A stretch of DNA of 64,000 bases from Tupaia tana (Eukaryota > Chordata > Mammalia > Scandentia > Tupaiidae). Location: NCBI GenBank assembly GCA_026018925.1, contig JAKSZU010000012.1:25719814-25783813 (forward strand), given 5' to 3'. Under the pieces are notes generated by a model. It ran no database searches. It worked only from the letters and a program-made list of their open reading frames with translations, and had not been told where the DNA came from. The position numbers were made by a program, and so were the translations under genes. Position 1 is the first letter of the stretch; every line of letters begins with the position of its first letter. This document shows positions 22,153 to 34,285 of the stretch, piece after piece.

Positions 22153-24480
22153 TTACAAAGGACATAGCTATATAGTCTTTTTCCCCTGCATTTTCATTCA
22201 TGTTTGTGCTTTAGACTTATGTGTAAAATCTTCAGTTTTGGATTCTTGGCAACTTCTTACTTCAGTTTCACACCAGTCTATTGTTCATGTCCCAACTCCC
22301 TTCCCAGAGGAATTCAGGAAAGCTTCCCAAAGGATTCAGTTCCTTATCCTCAAGTCTCTGATTACAAAGCTACCTTCTCCCATCTGGGTCTAAGAAGGGA
22401 GGGAAAAGAGGAGTAAAGAACTCATAAAACTCTCAAGATTTATTCATCAAAGTCCCAGCATGGTTGTCACAACAGCAGACACATCATAAAGGACTCATGC
22501 TTTTGCATCTTCTGTAAGTTCCAGGGCCAATGGAGGGGAGTACAGACTGTCCTGGACATAGATAGGAAGAATGACCAGAGAAGGATATTGGGAGGCAAGG
22601 ATCCTTTTCTTATTGGAAACCTCCACTAAACAAAAATGAGAGTTGGGAAGTATGGTGACCCTGGACGCATTAGCACCGAGAAATCCTGAGCACCTCTGTA
22701 AGGAGGCTCCCAGATTCTCTTTCTCTCCTCTGTCTTCATACAGACCATTTCTTCTTGCTTGACTAGGAGACTTAGTGCAAGTATAGTTCTGGGCTTCATG
22801 TTGCTTGACCAGAGACAAAAGATCAAGTGCAAGTCTTACAGTAGAGTAAGCATGCAGGGATAGAACTGGAAAACATGCAGGGCTTAGTATGACACTGGAC
22901 ACCTGTACATTGGTCAGAGAGTTTTGATGAAGAAGTTGATCAATATTCTTTTCAACTCTGTCTCAGAAACGCAGTTTAAAATAGAGAGGGAAAACATTCT
23001 TTAGACTGTTAGAAAGTTATTTTTATATTTAATTAAGATCAGTTCATATGTAAATTTACCTGTGGCAATCTTAGTTTTGCTCTTTTGCCCATGCTAGCCA
23101 TATTTTATTTTGGAGTTATCACTGATATCCTTATTTCTGTGAGACACACATCTACAGTTTTAAAAGTGACCTGCCCCCAATAGAAATCAATATTATTATA
23201 AGTTGTTAACCTCTATGGCAATGTTTGAGTTCGAAAAAGGTTTTGTTAATGCATAATATCCTGTACTAGATAGTATAATTTGGGTGGACTAATCAGAATC
23301 GAGTTAAGGAAGATTCTTAAATACTTTGCTGTTAGAATTGCACTTTTGTGAAATAAATTAATTCCCATAAATCATTTAGAAAAATGCCTGGCACATACCA
23401 GACACTTGGCATATGTCAGTTAATATGGTCAATTCAGTTTTAGAATTCATCAATTTTTACTCAATGAGACCACATTATTCATATATGTTCACGTATATAC
23501 TTCCAAATTCTGCAATGTCTAAGAGTCGATTTTCTTTTCTTTCATTCTTATTTCAGACTTCCCATCCCACTCCCATTTGACAATGTTAAGTACTTACGAA
23601 GCAAACTTGAATAGAATTAGAATCTAAGTGGTAACACTGAGTTGAGGCAAATGTCATGGGCTTCATGAGTTTCAGTCATATAAATTAGGCCTTTCCACAA
23701 GCAAATGGCTAAAAGGTGAATGAAAGCAAATAAATAGGTAAGTTGGTCAGCAAGTGGCATTCGAAGAGCCTGAACAGTTGTGAAGTTTATGTCAAACAAA
23801 GCTAGAGAAGGAAAGCATTAAGAAGGGCATATTATTAGGAATGAGAAAATAGGATATGGGGAGGAAAAGGTTCAGAGAGGATGTGCAAGACTCGAATGGG
23901 GAGATGAGATTTTGTATGGATAAGATGGCCATGAGTTTGACTGGAGGAAAGTCAAGAAATTTCATTATAATACGAGTAATAGGATTGTTCTGTGTTTGTA
24001 TGTATGAGGACCAAGGAAAAAGACCTACTAAGTCAGAAACCTAGTCCAGGGTTTTACCATCAATCAAGGGGCAGGTTTTGAGGGAGCACCTGCAATCAGT
24101 AGCATGATAAATCTCCAAATTCTATCATGTATTTTGTGCTATGACCTGTTCCCTCTATTCTACTACAGAAACCCGTCCCTCAGCCTCCCAGTGACCCTTC
24201 CTCCCTGCCACTGCTATTTATAGTATTGATTAGAGTTTCCCCTTTTCCTCTTTAGTGCTCGGCTGTACTCTGATTATCCTCTCTCATGTTCCCCCTTGCA
24301 AATTTTCCATCAGTGTAAAACACCACACCTCAGTAATTAAAAATCTCAATCTATTTTATTAAGAGCCATTGTGTGTTAGAGAATGTAGGTGTGTATAAAT
24401 GAAAAAAAATACACTTTATGGGGTGGAGGGAGGTTGAGGTACAAAAGTTATGTGCTAAGGGTTACAGAAATAAAATGAAT
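22153..24480. other. unassigned unit sequence upstream of OR B
   Basis: No convincing gene. A 135-codon minus-strand frame at 22,495-22,902 is also open in unit 3 (48,989-49,396), but the copies are too recent for that to mean selection, and it matches no family I recognise. A MIR/L2-type tail ('tgcctggcacatacc') sits near 23,380. Confidence 0.4.
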
Positions 24481-24484
24481 AATA

Positions 24485-24770
24485 ATAGAAGGTGCTTCCT
24501 TGATGAACTACCTACCTTAATGATCTCATTTCTGAGACTCTAATCTTCCTCTAAACCCATAAGCATGTTGTACTATTTTTCATTCCGGTTTTCCTCTCTC
24601 TTCAATTGCAAACGTTCTTTAAATGGAGTTCTTTAGCTATGCTGTCAATCCTCCCTAACTACAATTCCTCAATTACAAACTTTTCACTTCTCTTCACTCT
24701 GGTTTCTATCGTCACCATTCCAGTGAATCTCTCTTACTCAGGTCACTAATAACTTACTCCAAGCTTCTAT
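24485..24770 (+). mobile_element. L2 fragment, first of two local copies
   Basis: 'cttcactctggtttctatcg' and the following bases read as L2. The block is duplicated at 25,270-25,520. Confidence 0.55.
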
Positions 24771-24969
24771 GCAATAGAAATACCTGCATAAACTTTAAGG
24801 TGTACTTATTTGTTCTCATGTTCCGGAATTTCTGCTTAACCAACAAGTTGTTCATACACGCCTTGCAATTTTCTACTAAATTTATTTCCAGAGCACCATA
24901 TTTTCCTGATTTTTCCATACCTCTCCAGTCCCTCCATTTATGTTTCTCTTTTATTGTTTTATGGATTTT

Positions 24970-25221
24970 GTTTGTTTGTTTGTTTTTACTTTTTGGTATA
25001 GGTTGCATGCACTCATGAGAGAGAGAAGAGAGTATGAGAGTGAGAAATCACCAGGGGGGATGGCCATGCCACATTCCCTTCTTCTCCATTATCTTCTAGA
25101 GATTTTGGATGTGGACACATGCCCAGTTTGTTCTTAGGCCTCTGGGTTCAGGACTTGGACCAGTCAATCAGTAATGTGGAATCCAGTCACCTTAACTACC
25201 ATACTGCCAGCTGATCAGGGA
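24970..25221 (-). mobile_element. tRNA-derived SINE, older subfamily
   Basis: A (TTTG)n/T-rich tail lies at left and the head complement 'ccatactgccagctgatc' at right. It lies between the two L2 copies. Confidence 0.78.
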
Positions 25222-25269
25222 CACTTTTTTAAAATAGTGATTTCAAGTGCACATATAAACTTGCATTTA

Positions 25270-25520
25270 AATAATAATAGAAGCTGCTTCCTTGATGAAC
25301 TGACTACCTCAATTTTCTTATTTCTGAATCTCTCATCTTCATCCAAACACATAAGCACGTTGTATGATCTTTCATTCCAGGTTTGCTCTTTCTTCCATTA
25401 CAAGGTTCCTTTAAATGGAGATCTTTAGCTATGCTGTCAGTGCTCCCTAAGTACCCTTCCTTGTTTACTAACTTTTCACTTCTCTTCACTCTGGCTTCTA
25501 TTGTCACCATTCCATTGTAC
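25270..25520 (+). mobile_element. L2 fragment, second local copy
   Basis: Aligns with 24,485-24,740 over its whole length, starting 'aataataatagaag' and ending at 'gtcaccattcca'. Confidence 0.55.
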
Positions 25521-25789
25521 ATCTTTGTGGAGGTACAGCATAGTTTTTAAAGCATGCATACAGTGTAATAATCAAATTAAGGATATAGACATATTAATTT
25601 ATTTGACGTTGACTATTACATTACATTGTACACATTCGATAATTATAACTAGCTTTTATTTTTTTGGTTTTCTGTAAAGTATTGATTTGCCAATGACATC
25701 TTTTATTCTGCTGTACTACACCTATCTTTAACCTATCCCATTTGTTACTACACCTTTCCATAACCAATTTCATTTGTTTACATCACTCT

Positions 25790-26520
25790 TTTAATATTGA
25801 GGTACTCCAGGGTTTCACTCTCAGTCTTATCCTGATTCTGAGGTTATGTGCTAATGCCTTCTGAATTTGCATCTTAAGCTATGGCCTTTATAATTTGTTC
25901 AGATTCCTGATTTCTAACTTCCTACGGTAGCTCTGTGTGTGGAAATTATAAGGAGCTCTATCTTGACAGGTCCCAATACATCCTAAATATACTCCTTTGC
26001 TTATGTTTCACCATTTGTGTGTGTTTCACGTATTAGTGACCCTACTTACTCAAGCCAGAAGGCAGTGTGTCATTCTGAACCTCTCTTTTTACAAAGGATA
26101 CAACCTATCCTCTCCTTTACATTGAATCTGTCAATAAGTTCTGCCTACATGATCACTGGAAGATATCTCTTCTCATCTTCAGTGCTTCAGCATTTATTCT
26201 GAAATTCATGGCCTCTTGTCTGGATTATCACAGTTTCCATTCCTTCCATTTCTGCTCTCTCACGTAAATCCATGAATTTATCTAAATCCATCCATAACAA
26301 TGTGTCCAGAGTGAAGTTACAGTACCCCAAATCTAGTCATTGCTGCCCTAATGAAAATGCTTCTTTGTCGTCTCTTTCTTTAAGCAATTCCCAAATCTTT
26401 AACATAGGAAAAGTCCTTCAAACACTGGCTTTCTCTTTTTTCAACTCCATTTTGTTCTTTCAACTCATCTTCTTGGTTTCAGTTGGGTTAAATATTATGT
26501 AGAATTTCCTTCCAGCATTT
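25790..26520 (+). mobile_element. L2 fragment, 3' continuation
   Basis: 'tccagggtttcactctcag', 'tcttgtctggattatcac' and neighbours match L2 wording. Counterpart 52,735-53,470. Confidence 0.55.
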
Positions 26521-27299
26521 ATTTAGACTTGTCTCCCAGCTTTCGTGCAATACCAGAAACTCATTACCTGCAGTTTTTGTACATATAAATCTTCCATGTT
26601 CATCATAACTTAACCAAGATATTAGAAACTTTAGAAATGTTTCTCAGGTTGAGTTAGAAGAACTTCTGTGCCTTTCTATCCCTTTGCTTATGTGCCCAAT
26701 AATTCATTATACAGATACTTTGAGCACCAGTTCATGTCAAACACTGTGTCAGTGAGTGAGCATAGTAACTCACACTACTTTCATGTCCTGAAATGTCTAC
26801 TTGGAGTTGAGGGGAAGGAGCACTTAACTAAATTATCACACAATATGTAACTAATTTTTCACTCAGGAGATAGTGGTAGTTTAGTCTTACAGGATGGCAT
26901 TGGATTTGGAGAAGTGAATGGATTTAGAAAACCTTTTAGTTTTTTGGAAAACTAAAAGAGAAAATTGACAGTTCTTTCTTTGTTGTGAGTTATGAGTGAA
27001 GGGTTTATTCAGGATAGTTTTTAGGCTCTGGCTTCTGGCAATGGAAAATATTTATGCCATTCACTGTGATAGGAGATGTTAGAAAAATGCCATGTTTTGC
27101 AGAAAAATTGTGTAAGTTTGGACTTGGCGAGTTTGAGATCCAAATTGACATTTCAAATATGCTCTTGAGTGGTCTAGGGAAAGTTTACGACTTAGTAATC
27201 ATTTAATAATAGAGACAGTAATTATATAAGGATATAGACAAAAAAAAAAAGAAAGAGTAGAAAAAGAGAATCAAGCAGAGGGGAGAAGAAATCAAAGAG
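26521..27299. other. unassigned unit sequence
   Basis: No gene seen. It contains a near-perfect inverted repeat 'cttttagtttt' / 'aaaactaaaag' at about 26,931-26,956. Confidence 0.4.
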
Positions 27300-27534
27300 A
27301 ATTTAGGGTGTGTATGCTTATAGGAGAGAGAGACAGAAAAAAGAAAAACTGAGAAAACATTCCCCCTGGAGGGTGACCATACTGCAATCCTTTCTCTTCA
27401 ATTCTCTCAGGATTTTGGGTACACAAACACTTGCACTCTGTGTGTTTTCTAAGCTGCCAGATCCAGGAATTGAACTGCTCAGTCATCCATGCAGGATACC
27501 ACTGCCTTAACCACCACGCCATCTGGTCGGCCCA
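27300..27534 (-). mobile_element. tRNA-derived SINE, older subfamily
   Basis: The reverse-oriented body ends in the head complement 'cgccatctggtcggccc'. Counterpart 54,250-54,482. Confidence 0.8.
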
Positions 27535-28145
27535 AAGTTTTGACATTTTTGAAGTTGAACAGATTCTCTATCTTAATGAAAGAGAAGAACGGGAAAATGT
27601 TCAAGAAGATTTATAAGTTTTACATAGGGAAATTGAAAAAAAAATCTTCGGAGTCACTTTCTATTTTCTGCAAAAAATAGTAGTTGATGTGATCTTCCAA
27701 GAGAGATGGAGTTTGAGGTTTGAAGAGAACCAAAGACATTTTGAAAAGGGCCTTGTCTAGATGAGAAAGTTGATCAGAGAAGATTTGGAATATGCAAAGG
27801 CAATACGGAGAGCCCATTGAAGTTTGGTAATCATAAATTTAAATAAAAGTGACCCTTTCTCTTATCATAACCCTTTCAGGCTTATCTAGGAGCACTGGGT
27901 TGCTCAGGGTCAGACCTTGGGAAATGAATAGTTATCCATTCATAGTTATTCTTATCCACATAGGATAGAGGTTTTAGCAAAGGGCAGCTTTAATCTATTT
28001 ACAGTTTATTTTCTTGTACTGTACCATGGGCTTGGTTAAGAAATGCAGCAAAATTATATCTCTCAAATTATATTGGTGTACACAGGAAGTAAAGACCAAT
28101 GAATAGTCCCCTCTAATACAAATGAACAATTTTCTCAAAAATTCT
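27535..28145. other. unassigned unit sequence
   Basis: No coding or repeat signature recognised; closely matched by 54,483-55,094. Confidence 0.4.
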
Positions 28146-28270
28146 TATTTTATTTTTTATTTTTTGGAGAGATTTTCACTATAGGACGCATGCGCTCGCC
28201 AGACAAAAAATTCTTTTTTAAAAAAATAATTAATGATTTATTATTTTTGAACATGAGTCTTGCCAGAGAA

Positions 28271-28304
<34 letters not shown>

Positions 28305-28388
28305 CAAGCTGCCAGGTCCAGGACTCGAAGTGTGGTCAGCCATGTGGGAATTCCAGCACATTAACTACCATACCATCTGCTGGCCCCC
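28146..28388 (-). mobile_element. young-SINE 3' end fragment followed by an older SINE
   Basis: 28,146-28,206 is only the last ~55 bases of a young SINE (complement of the 'cgagcgcatgcg..tatag' end). An older (GA)n-rich copy with head complement 'catctgctggccccc' follows. Same pair in unit 3. Confidence 0.75.
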
Positions 28389-28794
28389 AGTTTTCTTAAG
28401 ATTCTTTTAAAAAAAACATCTTATCTACTATTGCTTTTCTTACATTGATACCATACTGGCCCAATTTATTGCACATTAATCATGTCTTTTAATTTATGGT
28501 AAGATTATTGCCTTTCATTGCATACTTCTTAATACATCATAGTTTTATAATTTTTATATTTGGATAGATTTCTTTCTTTTCCAAAGTCCATAATAGTATT
28601 TACCAAATTCCACTATTTTGCTTTTAGGGTGTTGCCTGAAATTTGTCCTGTGTAGCAAGAGTGCTCTACATATCATCAACTTCCTAAATAGTAAGTGAGA
28701 GACATACTTTTGAAAGCAATTTTATAAAACTACTTCTTGTATCTGCCCATAAATAGTGAAGAGGAACCTACCTACTCACTTTAAGATTCAGCCC

Positions 28795-29739
28795 ATGATA
28801 TCACCTAGCAACGGTTCCATTGCCCCTGTCTCTGAATTCCTCCTCATCTGCTTCCCTAACTTCCAGAGCTGGCAGCACTGGCTGTCCCTACCCCTCAGCC
28901 TCCTCTTTCTCCTGGCCATGGGGGCCAATGCCACCCTTCTGATCACCATCCGTCTAGAGACTGCTCTGCATGAGCCCATGTACTACCTGCTCAGCCTCCT
29001 CTCCCTGCTGGACATTGTGCTCTGCCTCACTGTCATCCCCAAGGTCCTGGCCATCTTCTGGTTTGACCTCAGGTCCATCAGCTTCTCTGCCTGCTTCCTC
29101 CAGATGTTCATCATGAACAGTTTTCTCCCCATGGAGTCCTGCACGTTTATGGTCATGGCCTATGACCGCTATGTGGCCATCTGCCACCCGCTACGGTACC
29201 CCTCCATCATAACTGACCAGTTTGTGGTCAGAGCTAGTGTCTTCATTGTGGTTCGGAATGCTCTGTTGCTTTCACCTGTTCCCATTCTCTCTGCCCGGCT
29301 CCGATACTGTGGGAAGAACGTCATTGAGAACTGCATCTGTGCCAACCTGTCAGTGTCCAGGCTCTCCTGTGATAACTTTACCCTTAACAGAATCTACCAA
29401 TTTGTGGCTGGCTGGACCCTGCTGGGCTCAGATTTCATCCTCATCTTCCTCTCGTACACCTTCATTCTAAGAGCTGTGCTCAGGTTCAAGGCTGAGGGAG
29501 CTGCAGTGAAGGCCCTGAGCACTTGTGGCTCCCACTTCATCCTCATCCTCTTCTTCAGCACCATCCTGCTGGTTGTGGTGTTGACAAACATGGCTCGAAA
29601 AAGGGTCCCCATGGACATCCTAATCCTTCTGAATGTCCTTCATCATCTTATCCCCCCTGCCTTGAACCCTATCGTTTATGCATTTCGAACGAAAGAGTTA
29701 AAGCAGGGATTTTATAAGTTGCTGCAGAGGGGGTTCTGA
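28795..29739 (+). CDS. OR56A: olfactory receptor B, OR56A-like (class I)
   Basis: Intact 314-residue single-exon odorant receptor, predicted seven-transmembrane and G-protein coupled. It has NGS at 6-8, LHEPMYYLL at 58-66, MAYDRYVAIC at 121-130, four loop-2 cysteines, KALSTCGSH at 239-247 and NPIVYAF at 291-297. The frame is open 39 bases further upstream but without an ATG, so this start is preferred. An AG at 28,790-28,791 could be the splice acceptor joining an upstream non-coding exon, as in many OR genes, but its pyrimidine tract is weak. Differences from OR C include Asp91, Pro112, Arg146, Phe203, Gly206 and Leu259. Pro112 in transmembrane segment 3 is unusual. Ligand unknown. Confidence 0.96.
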   Translation: MISPSNGSIAPVSEFLLICFPNFQSWQHWLSLPLSLLFLLAMGANATLLITIRLETALHEPMYYLLSLLSLLDIVLCLTVIPKVLAIFWFDLRSISFSACFLQMFIMNSFLPMESCTFMVMAYDRYVAICHPLRYPSIITDQFVVRASVFIVVRNALLLSPVPILSARLRYCGKNVIENCICANLSVSRLSCDNFTLNRIYQFVAGWTLLGSDFILIFLSYTFILRAVLRFKAEGAAVKALSTCGSHFILILFFSTILLVVVLTNMARKRVPMDILILLNVLHHLIPPALNPIVYAFRTKELKQGFYKLLQRGF

Positions 29740-29814
29740 ATACAGAGAAGGAATTCTCTGTGGGACACCTAGTACTATTTCCTCTCCTTATATTTCAGGA
29801 TTGGTAATTCTAGA

Positions 29815-29820
29815 AATAAA
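29815..29820 (+). promoter_or_regulatory. candidate polyadenylation signal of OR B
   Basis: AATAAA 76 bases past the stop, conserved in all three OR copies. Confidence 0.4.
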
Positions 29821-29971
29821 ATAATGCTTAGATAGTTGGATATATTCTCTATTTTCTGTCCCTCTAGTATCAGGAATATGCAGGACTTCATAGTACCTAA
29901 CCAAAGTTTATTTGGCTCATTCATGTAACTTACATTCTTATGTACCTAATGTTGTATCTAAAAATTTGCAG

Positions 29972-30474
29972 GTTCTTTAAATTTTTTTTTAAAGTTTGCT
30001 TATTGTTTTATGAGGGATTGAGACAGAGAGAGACAGAGACAGGGGAACAAGCACACCCAATATAGTGTTTACACTGTGTTCCACCCACTTCCTCAGCCAG
30101 CTCGGATCAGGGGCATGTATATGCATACCTAGTGTGCATAGGGAGGTCTCAGGATGCAAACCCAGACCTTCTTACATGAGTCCAAAGGGAGCCAGTAAGT
30201 GACATGATAACGTCATTGTACTCCCACATGTCTGACTTTACTCTGAATTCTGGACTAGGTGCCTTGAATATTATGCTGGGAGCATGTGTGTGGTTCCTGA
30301 AAATCACACTGTAGGGGCATCTGCATGTGTGCCCAAAATCCCAAGAGGGGAATGGAGGAGAAGGGATTGTGGTGTAGCCATCCCTCTGGGGAGTAATTGG
30401 GGAGTAGTTTCTCACTTTCCCTCTCTCTGGCAAGCAAATATGACCTCTGGTTTAAAAAAAAAAAAAAAGGAAAG
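29972..30474. mobile_element. two SINEs downstream of OR B
   Basis: A second-family copy on the minus strand (29,972-30,186) is followed by an older tRNA-derived copy on the plus strand (30,187-30,474) whose A-rich tail extends to about 30,557. Counterparts of 12,552-13,048. Confidence 0.78.
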
Positions 30475-30557
30475 AAAAAATATAAAAATATAAAAAGAAA
30501 CAACATAAAAAAGTAAAAACAAATAACACTTAAAAACATAAAAAAAAAAAAAAAAAA

Positions 30558-31290
30558 CATCGAAAAGGACCTGAATAGACTTTTTTTCTAAAGAACATGT
30601 ACCAATGGCCATCATGTACATGAAAAGGTACTCAATATCAATGATCATCGGGGAAATGAAATCAAAGCCACAAGGAGATATCATCTCATATGTTAAGAGC
30701 CTCATGTATGGATGGTTTTTAACAAAAGGATCAGAAATAAAGATGGAGGCATTATTTGCAATTGCTGAGACATAGATGTAACCCAAATGTCCACTGATAG
30801 ATGAATAGATTTAAAAAGTGTGGTACATATACTCCATGGAATGCTATTCAGTCATAAAAAGTAACAATACCCTGACATTTGATAGAAAGTGGAAGAACAT
30901 GGAAGATCTATTGCTGAGTGAAGCAAGCCAGGCGAAGAAACAGAGACATGGTATGTCTCCACTTGACACTTACCGACTGTCTACACTCTATAGTAGAGAC
31001 TAAAGACTAGAGGACAGAAAAGCATTAAAAATTGTTTTGGACACTGGGGACAAAGTGGAAGGAGAGTGAGAGAGGGGAAGAGTGCAAGAAGGGAAATTTG
31101 GGAAAATATGGGGAAGTAAAGACATTTGTGTTACACAGAAATGGTTTGTTTCCTGTTAGTGATGTCGTGTATAGTAGTCTCAACTTGCGTGGCGTATATC
31201 ATGTTGGGTAAAATCTCTTTACAAACTAAATGATGTATAATGATTGAATGTATAAATAATAATTAATACTAATGAAAATAAATAAATTTA
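30558..31290 (+). mobile_element. LINE-1 3' fragment with empty SINE site
   Basis: Counterpart of 13,150-14,172, without the SINE. The uninterrupted target is at 30,861-30,871. Confidence 0.85.
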
Positions 31291-32085
31291 TAAAAAGAAG
31301 TAAGGATCTTGTGCACTGTTGGTGGTAAAGAAGATTAGCACAGCCATTATGGAAAACAGTATGGTGGTTTCTCAAAGATTAGAACAATGATATGATATGG
31401 ATATCCCAATTCTGAGCACATTACTGAAGAAAATGAAATCCTCACTTCACAGCAATATCTGCACTTTCATGTGAATTGCAGAATAATTCACAATAGCCAA
31501 GACATGGAAACAGTCTAAGACTCTGTTGACAGTTGAATGAATAAAGAAAATGTGTTATAAATATACATGCCTGTGTGCACTCATACACAGACATATAAAC
31601 ACACACACAAAATGGAATATTACCCAGCCATATAAAAGAAGGAAAACCTGCTTATTGACAATATAGATGACCTCGGAGGACATTTTGCTAAGTTAAATAA
31701 ACAGACACAGAAAGACAATTACTTCATAATATCACTTGAATGTAGAATCTAAGTCAAACTCATAGGAACAGGGAGTAGAATGGTGGTTGCCAGGAACTGA
31801 GGCATGTTGGAAATTGTTACAGTGTATAAGTTTTCAGTTATAAGATGAATAAGGACTGGGATCTAATGTGCATCATGACCTGACTATAATTTACAGTATT
31901 GTATCACACACTTGAAATTTGCTAAGAGAATAGAACTTAAATCTTTTCACCCTACACAAACACATTCACACACACAGAGGTAACTAGTTGAGATGGTCAA
32001 TGTGTAACTAACTTGATAATGGAAATAATTTCTTTGTATGCTTTGGGTACCTTAAATCTGTGCTATTTTACTTTTCAATATCTTA
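31291..32085 (+). mobile_element. old L1M-type 3' end with empty HAL1-like site
   Basis: Counterpart of 14,173-14,953. 'acttttcaatatctt' occurs once at 32,070-32,084 and runs straight into 'aataaagctggg', the pre-insertion state. Confidence 0.85.
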
Positions 32086-32155
32086 ATAAAGCTGGGAAAA
32101 AGTAGTCAAGCTATCATTATTTAAAAATGATATAATCATTAAAAATGAATAAACA

Positions 32156-32412
32156 GGGTCCTCCCAGAAGTCTGGTGGCTAAGAATACTGAATCCCTCAT
32201 GACTGAAAGTGCAGTTTGAATCTCAGACCCAGCAGCTTGAAAAGTATGCCAGGTATGTATGTATGCCTGTGTGTGCTCAAAATACAGAGAGGAGAATGGA
32301 GGAGAAGGGATTGTGGTGCAACCATCTCCCTGGGAGATGTTTTCTCATTTTCTCTGTCTCTGTCTTTCTCTAGTGAGTGCACACACTGAGCAATAATTAA
32401 ATAAATAAAAAA
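32156..32412 (+). mobile_element. tRNA-derived SINE, older subfamily
   Basis: Counterpart of 17,775-18,030, with a small (GTAT)n expansion near 32,250. Confidence 0.75.
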
Positions 32413-32598
32413 TTAATTTAGAATTAGTTATAAGTTCAGTGGGAATTAGTTAACACATAGTTTTCTTTATATCAGCCAATACTATCTAAAAATATTAGAA
32501 ACTAATGTATCATTTACTTTAAGAAAAACTAAAATCTGAGGATTGGCGTCATAAGAAATGTATACTACCTTTTGGGATACTAATTTAAAATCATGTTA

Positions 32599-32715
32599 AA
32601 GCTGGCTGTGGTGACAAACTCAGCTGCTCCAGAGTCTGAGACAGGACAATTGTCAATTTGAAGTTAGCCTGGGCAACATAGCAAGACTCTGTCTAAATAT
32701 AAAAAAAAAATAAAG
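32599..32715 (+). mobile_element. 7SL RNA-derived monomer SINE, partly deleted
   Basis: Same element as 18,217 with about 10 bases missing after 'gtggtgacaaactc'. Confidence 0.8.
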
Positions 32716-32884
32716 TGAAATAAAATTTATTTTAATGTATTTAAATGAAGATCTGATTATATGTTAGTGATAAACCATGTAAATGTAAGGAACACATTAA
32801 CATTTTAAAGATATCAGTTCTCCCTAAATCTATTGATAAATTCAATGCAATTTCAAGAACATTCTAGTAAGATTTCCACAGACA

Positions 32885-33110
32885 TTTGTTTTAAAGTTCA
32901 TTTCCTTTCTCTATGAGTGAGAGACACAGGAAGAGAGAGAGAGAGAACGAGAAAGTGAACCCTCACACTGTGATACATCCCCAGCCTCTGCCGGCTTTAA
33001 TCATTGGCACACATGTGCCCAATGTATACAGGGAGGTCTTCTGTTAGGAACTGGAATCTTCCCATGTTGGTCAACCTCCCGAAATATTGTGTCACCACCT
33101 AGCCCCAAGA
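32885..33110 (-). mobile_element. second tRNA-type SINE family
   Basis: Counterpart of 18,505-18,735, flanked by old L1M ORF2 sequence (32,716-32,884 and 33,111-33,171). Confidence 0.65.
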
Positions 33111-33171
33111 GAAGAATGTTTCTGGCAATTTCTCTAAAATGTAAATGGAAGGTGAAAATTTTGCTGAAAGA

Positions 33172-33458
33172 GTTTTCTTTTCTTTTTTTTTTTTTTTTTT
33201 AGTTTTTGCCAGAGGGTATGTACATGAGTGAGTGAGAGTGAGGAGAGATAGAGAGATAGAAAGTGAAAAAACACCCCCATTCCCCATGAGGATGGCCACA
33301 CTTCAATCTCTTCTTCTCCATTTCTCCATCCCCTCCAGACTTTGGGCACCCATGCACATATGCCTGGCATGTTTCTCAAGCTCCTAAATCCGGAACTTAA
33401 ATTGCCATGTTTGGCCATGTGGGATCCAGATGCCTTAACCACTGTGGACCAGCCTCAA
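33172..33458 (-). mobile_element. tRNA-derived SINE, older subfamily
   Basis: Counterpart of 18,797-19,066, with a longer T run at its tail end. Old L1M sequence continues from 33,459 to 33,711. Confidence 0.8.
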
Positions 33459-33777
33459 AAGGAAGAGTTTTAAGAAAGATTCAAGTTGTATCTTACCAGG
33501 TAAGAGACATATTAGAAAACCATAGTGCACAAAGGGTTGGGTCTAGTGTAAAAGCATGGGATATAATAAAGAGCTTATAACAGATCCATGTAAGTAAGAG
33601 AAATTGATATAACTTTGTCAAAAATTATATACTTGTCAAAAATGATATATTTGTACTCTTAACATTAGAAAACATAGATGACATATTCAACAGGCTGTTA
33701 TCATTATTGATTTCCAAAAGGTGAGCTTTTGCTGAATCTTAAACTATATATATATAGATAGATACATGTATAAATTT

Positions 33778-34035
33778 TTCTTTAGAGAGATTTTTGCTGT
33801 AGGGTGCATGCACTTGCCGGAGAGACAGAGAGGGACTTAGAGACAGAAAGCAAAAAATCAGCCCCTGGAGGGAATGGCCATGCCACAATCCTTTCTCCTC
33901 TATTCTTCTCTTGGGGTTTTGGGCATGCACCCATGCACGCCTGGTGTTAAGTTTAAGCCACTGGATTCAGGATTTGAAGTGCGATCGACTACGAGGGAGC
34001 CCAGTGACATAACCATTTTACTCTCTGCTGGTTCC
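33778..34035 (-). mobile_element. tRNA-derived SINE, intermediate
   Basis: First element of the spacer: 'agagagatttttgctgtag' at left, head complement 'ctctgctggttccc' at right. Confidence 0.88.
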
Positions 34036-34285
34036 CATGATGTGTAATATTATATAATTTGAACTTTAAGATGTTGACATATTATTTTGGAATCAGAAGA
34101 AATAAAAACAGCTATTCTTTGGTCTCTATTTTTCAGGGCGAGAATGCAAAGTACGAGGGCTAGAGTAATGAGAGAAATGCATCAGTGTGTATTTTTAGGT
34201 AAACAAATGTGAAAGAAGTCAGTGTGTTCATGCTCACAGTTAAAGGTTGCCAGTTAGGGACTCATAGGGAAACAAAAAAATAAGG

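Larger units (their letters stand above)
19323..33711 (+). repeat. segmental duplication unit 2
   Basis: Collinear with unit 3 from its left edge ('cctatttttttt', 19,328 / 45,618) through OR B to 'cattattga' at 33,711. It lacks the SINE and HAL1-like insertions of units 1 and 3 and the three insertions private to unit 3. After 33,711 it enters spacer sequence instead of another unit. Confidence 0.9.

Noticed and set aside
21995-22393. 132-codon plus-strand frame, also in unit 3 at 48,489-48,887
   Set aside because: It runs over a MIR element and its (TTA)n tail and is duplicated along with the unit.
22495-22902. 135-codon minus-strand frame, also open in unit 3 at 48,989-49,396
   Set aside because: The copies are recent duplicates, so shared openness is not evidence of selection. 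No domain, family or start context was recognised.
28756-28794. 13-codon upstream extension of OR B
   Set aside because: It starts at GTG. The conserved ATG is at 28,795.
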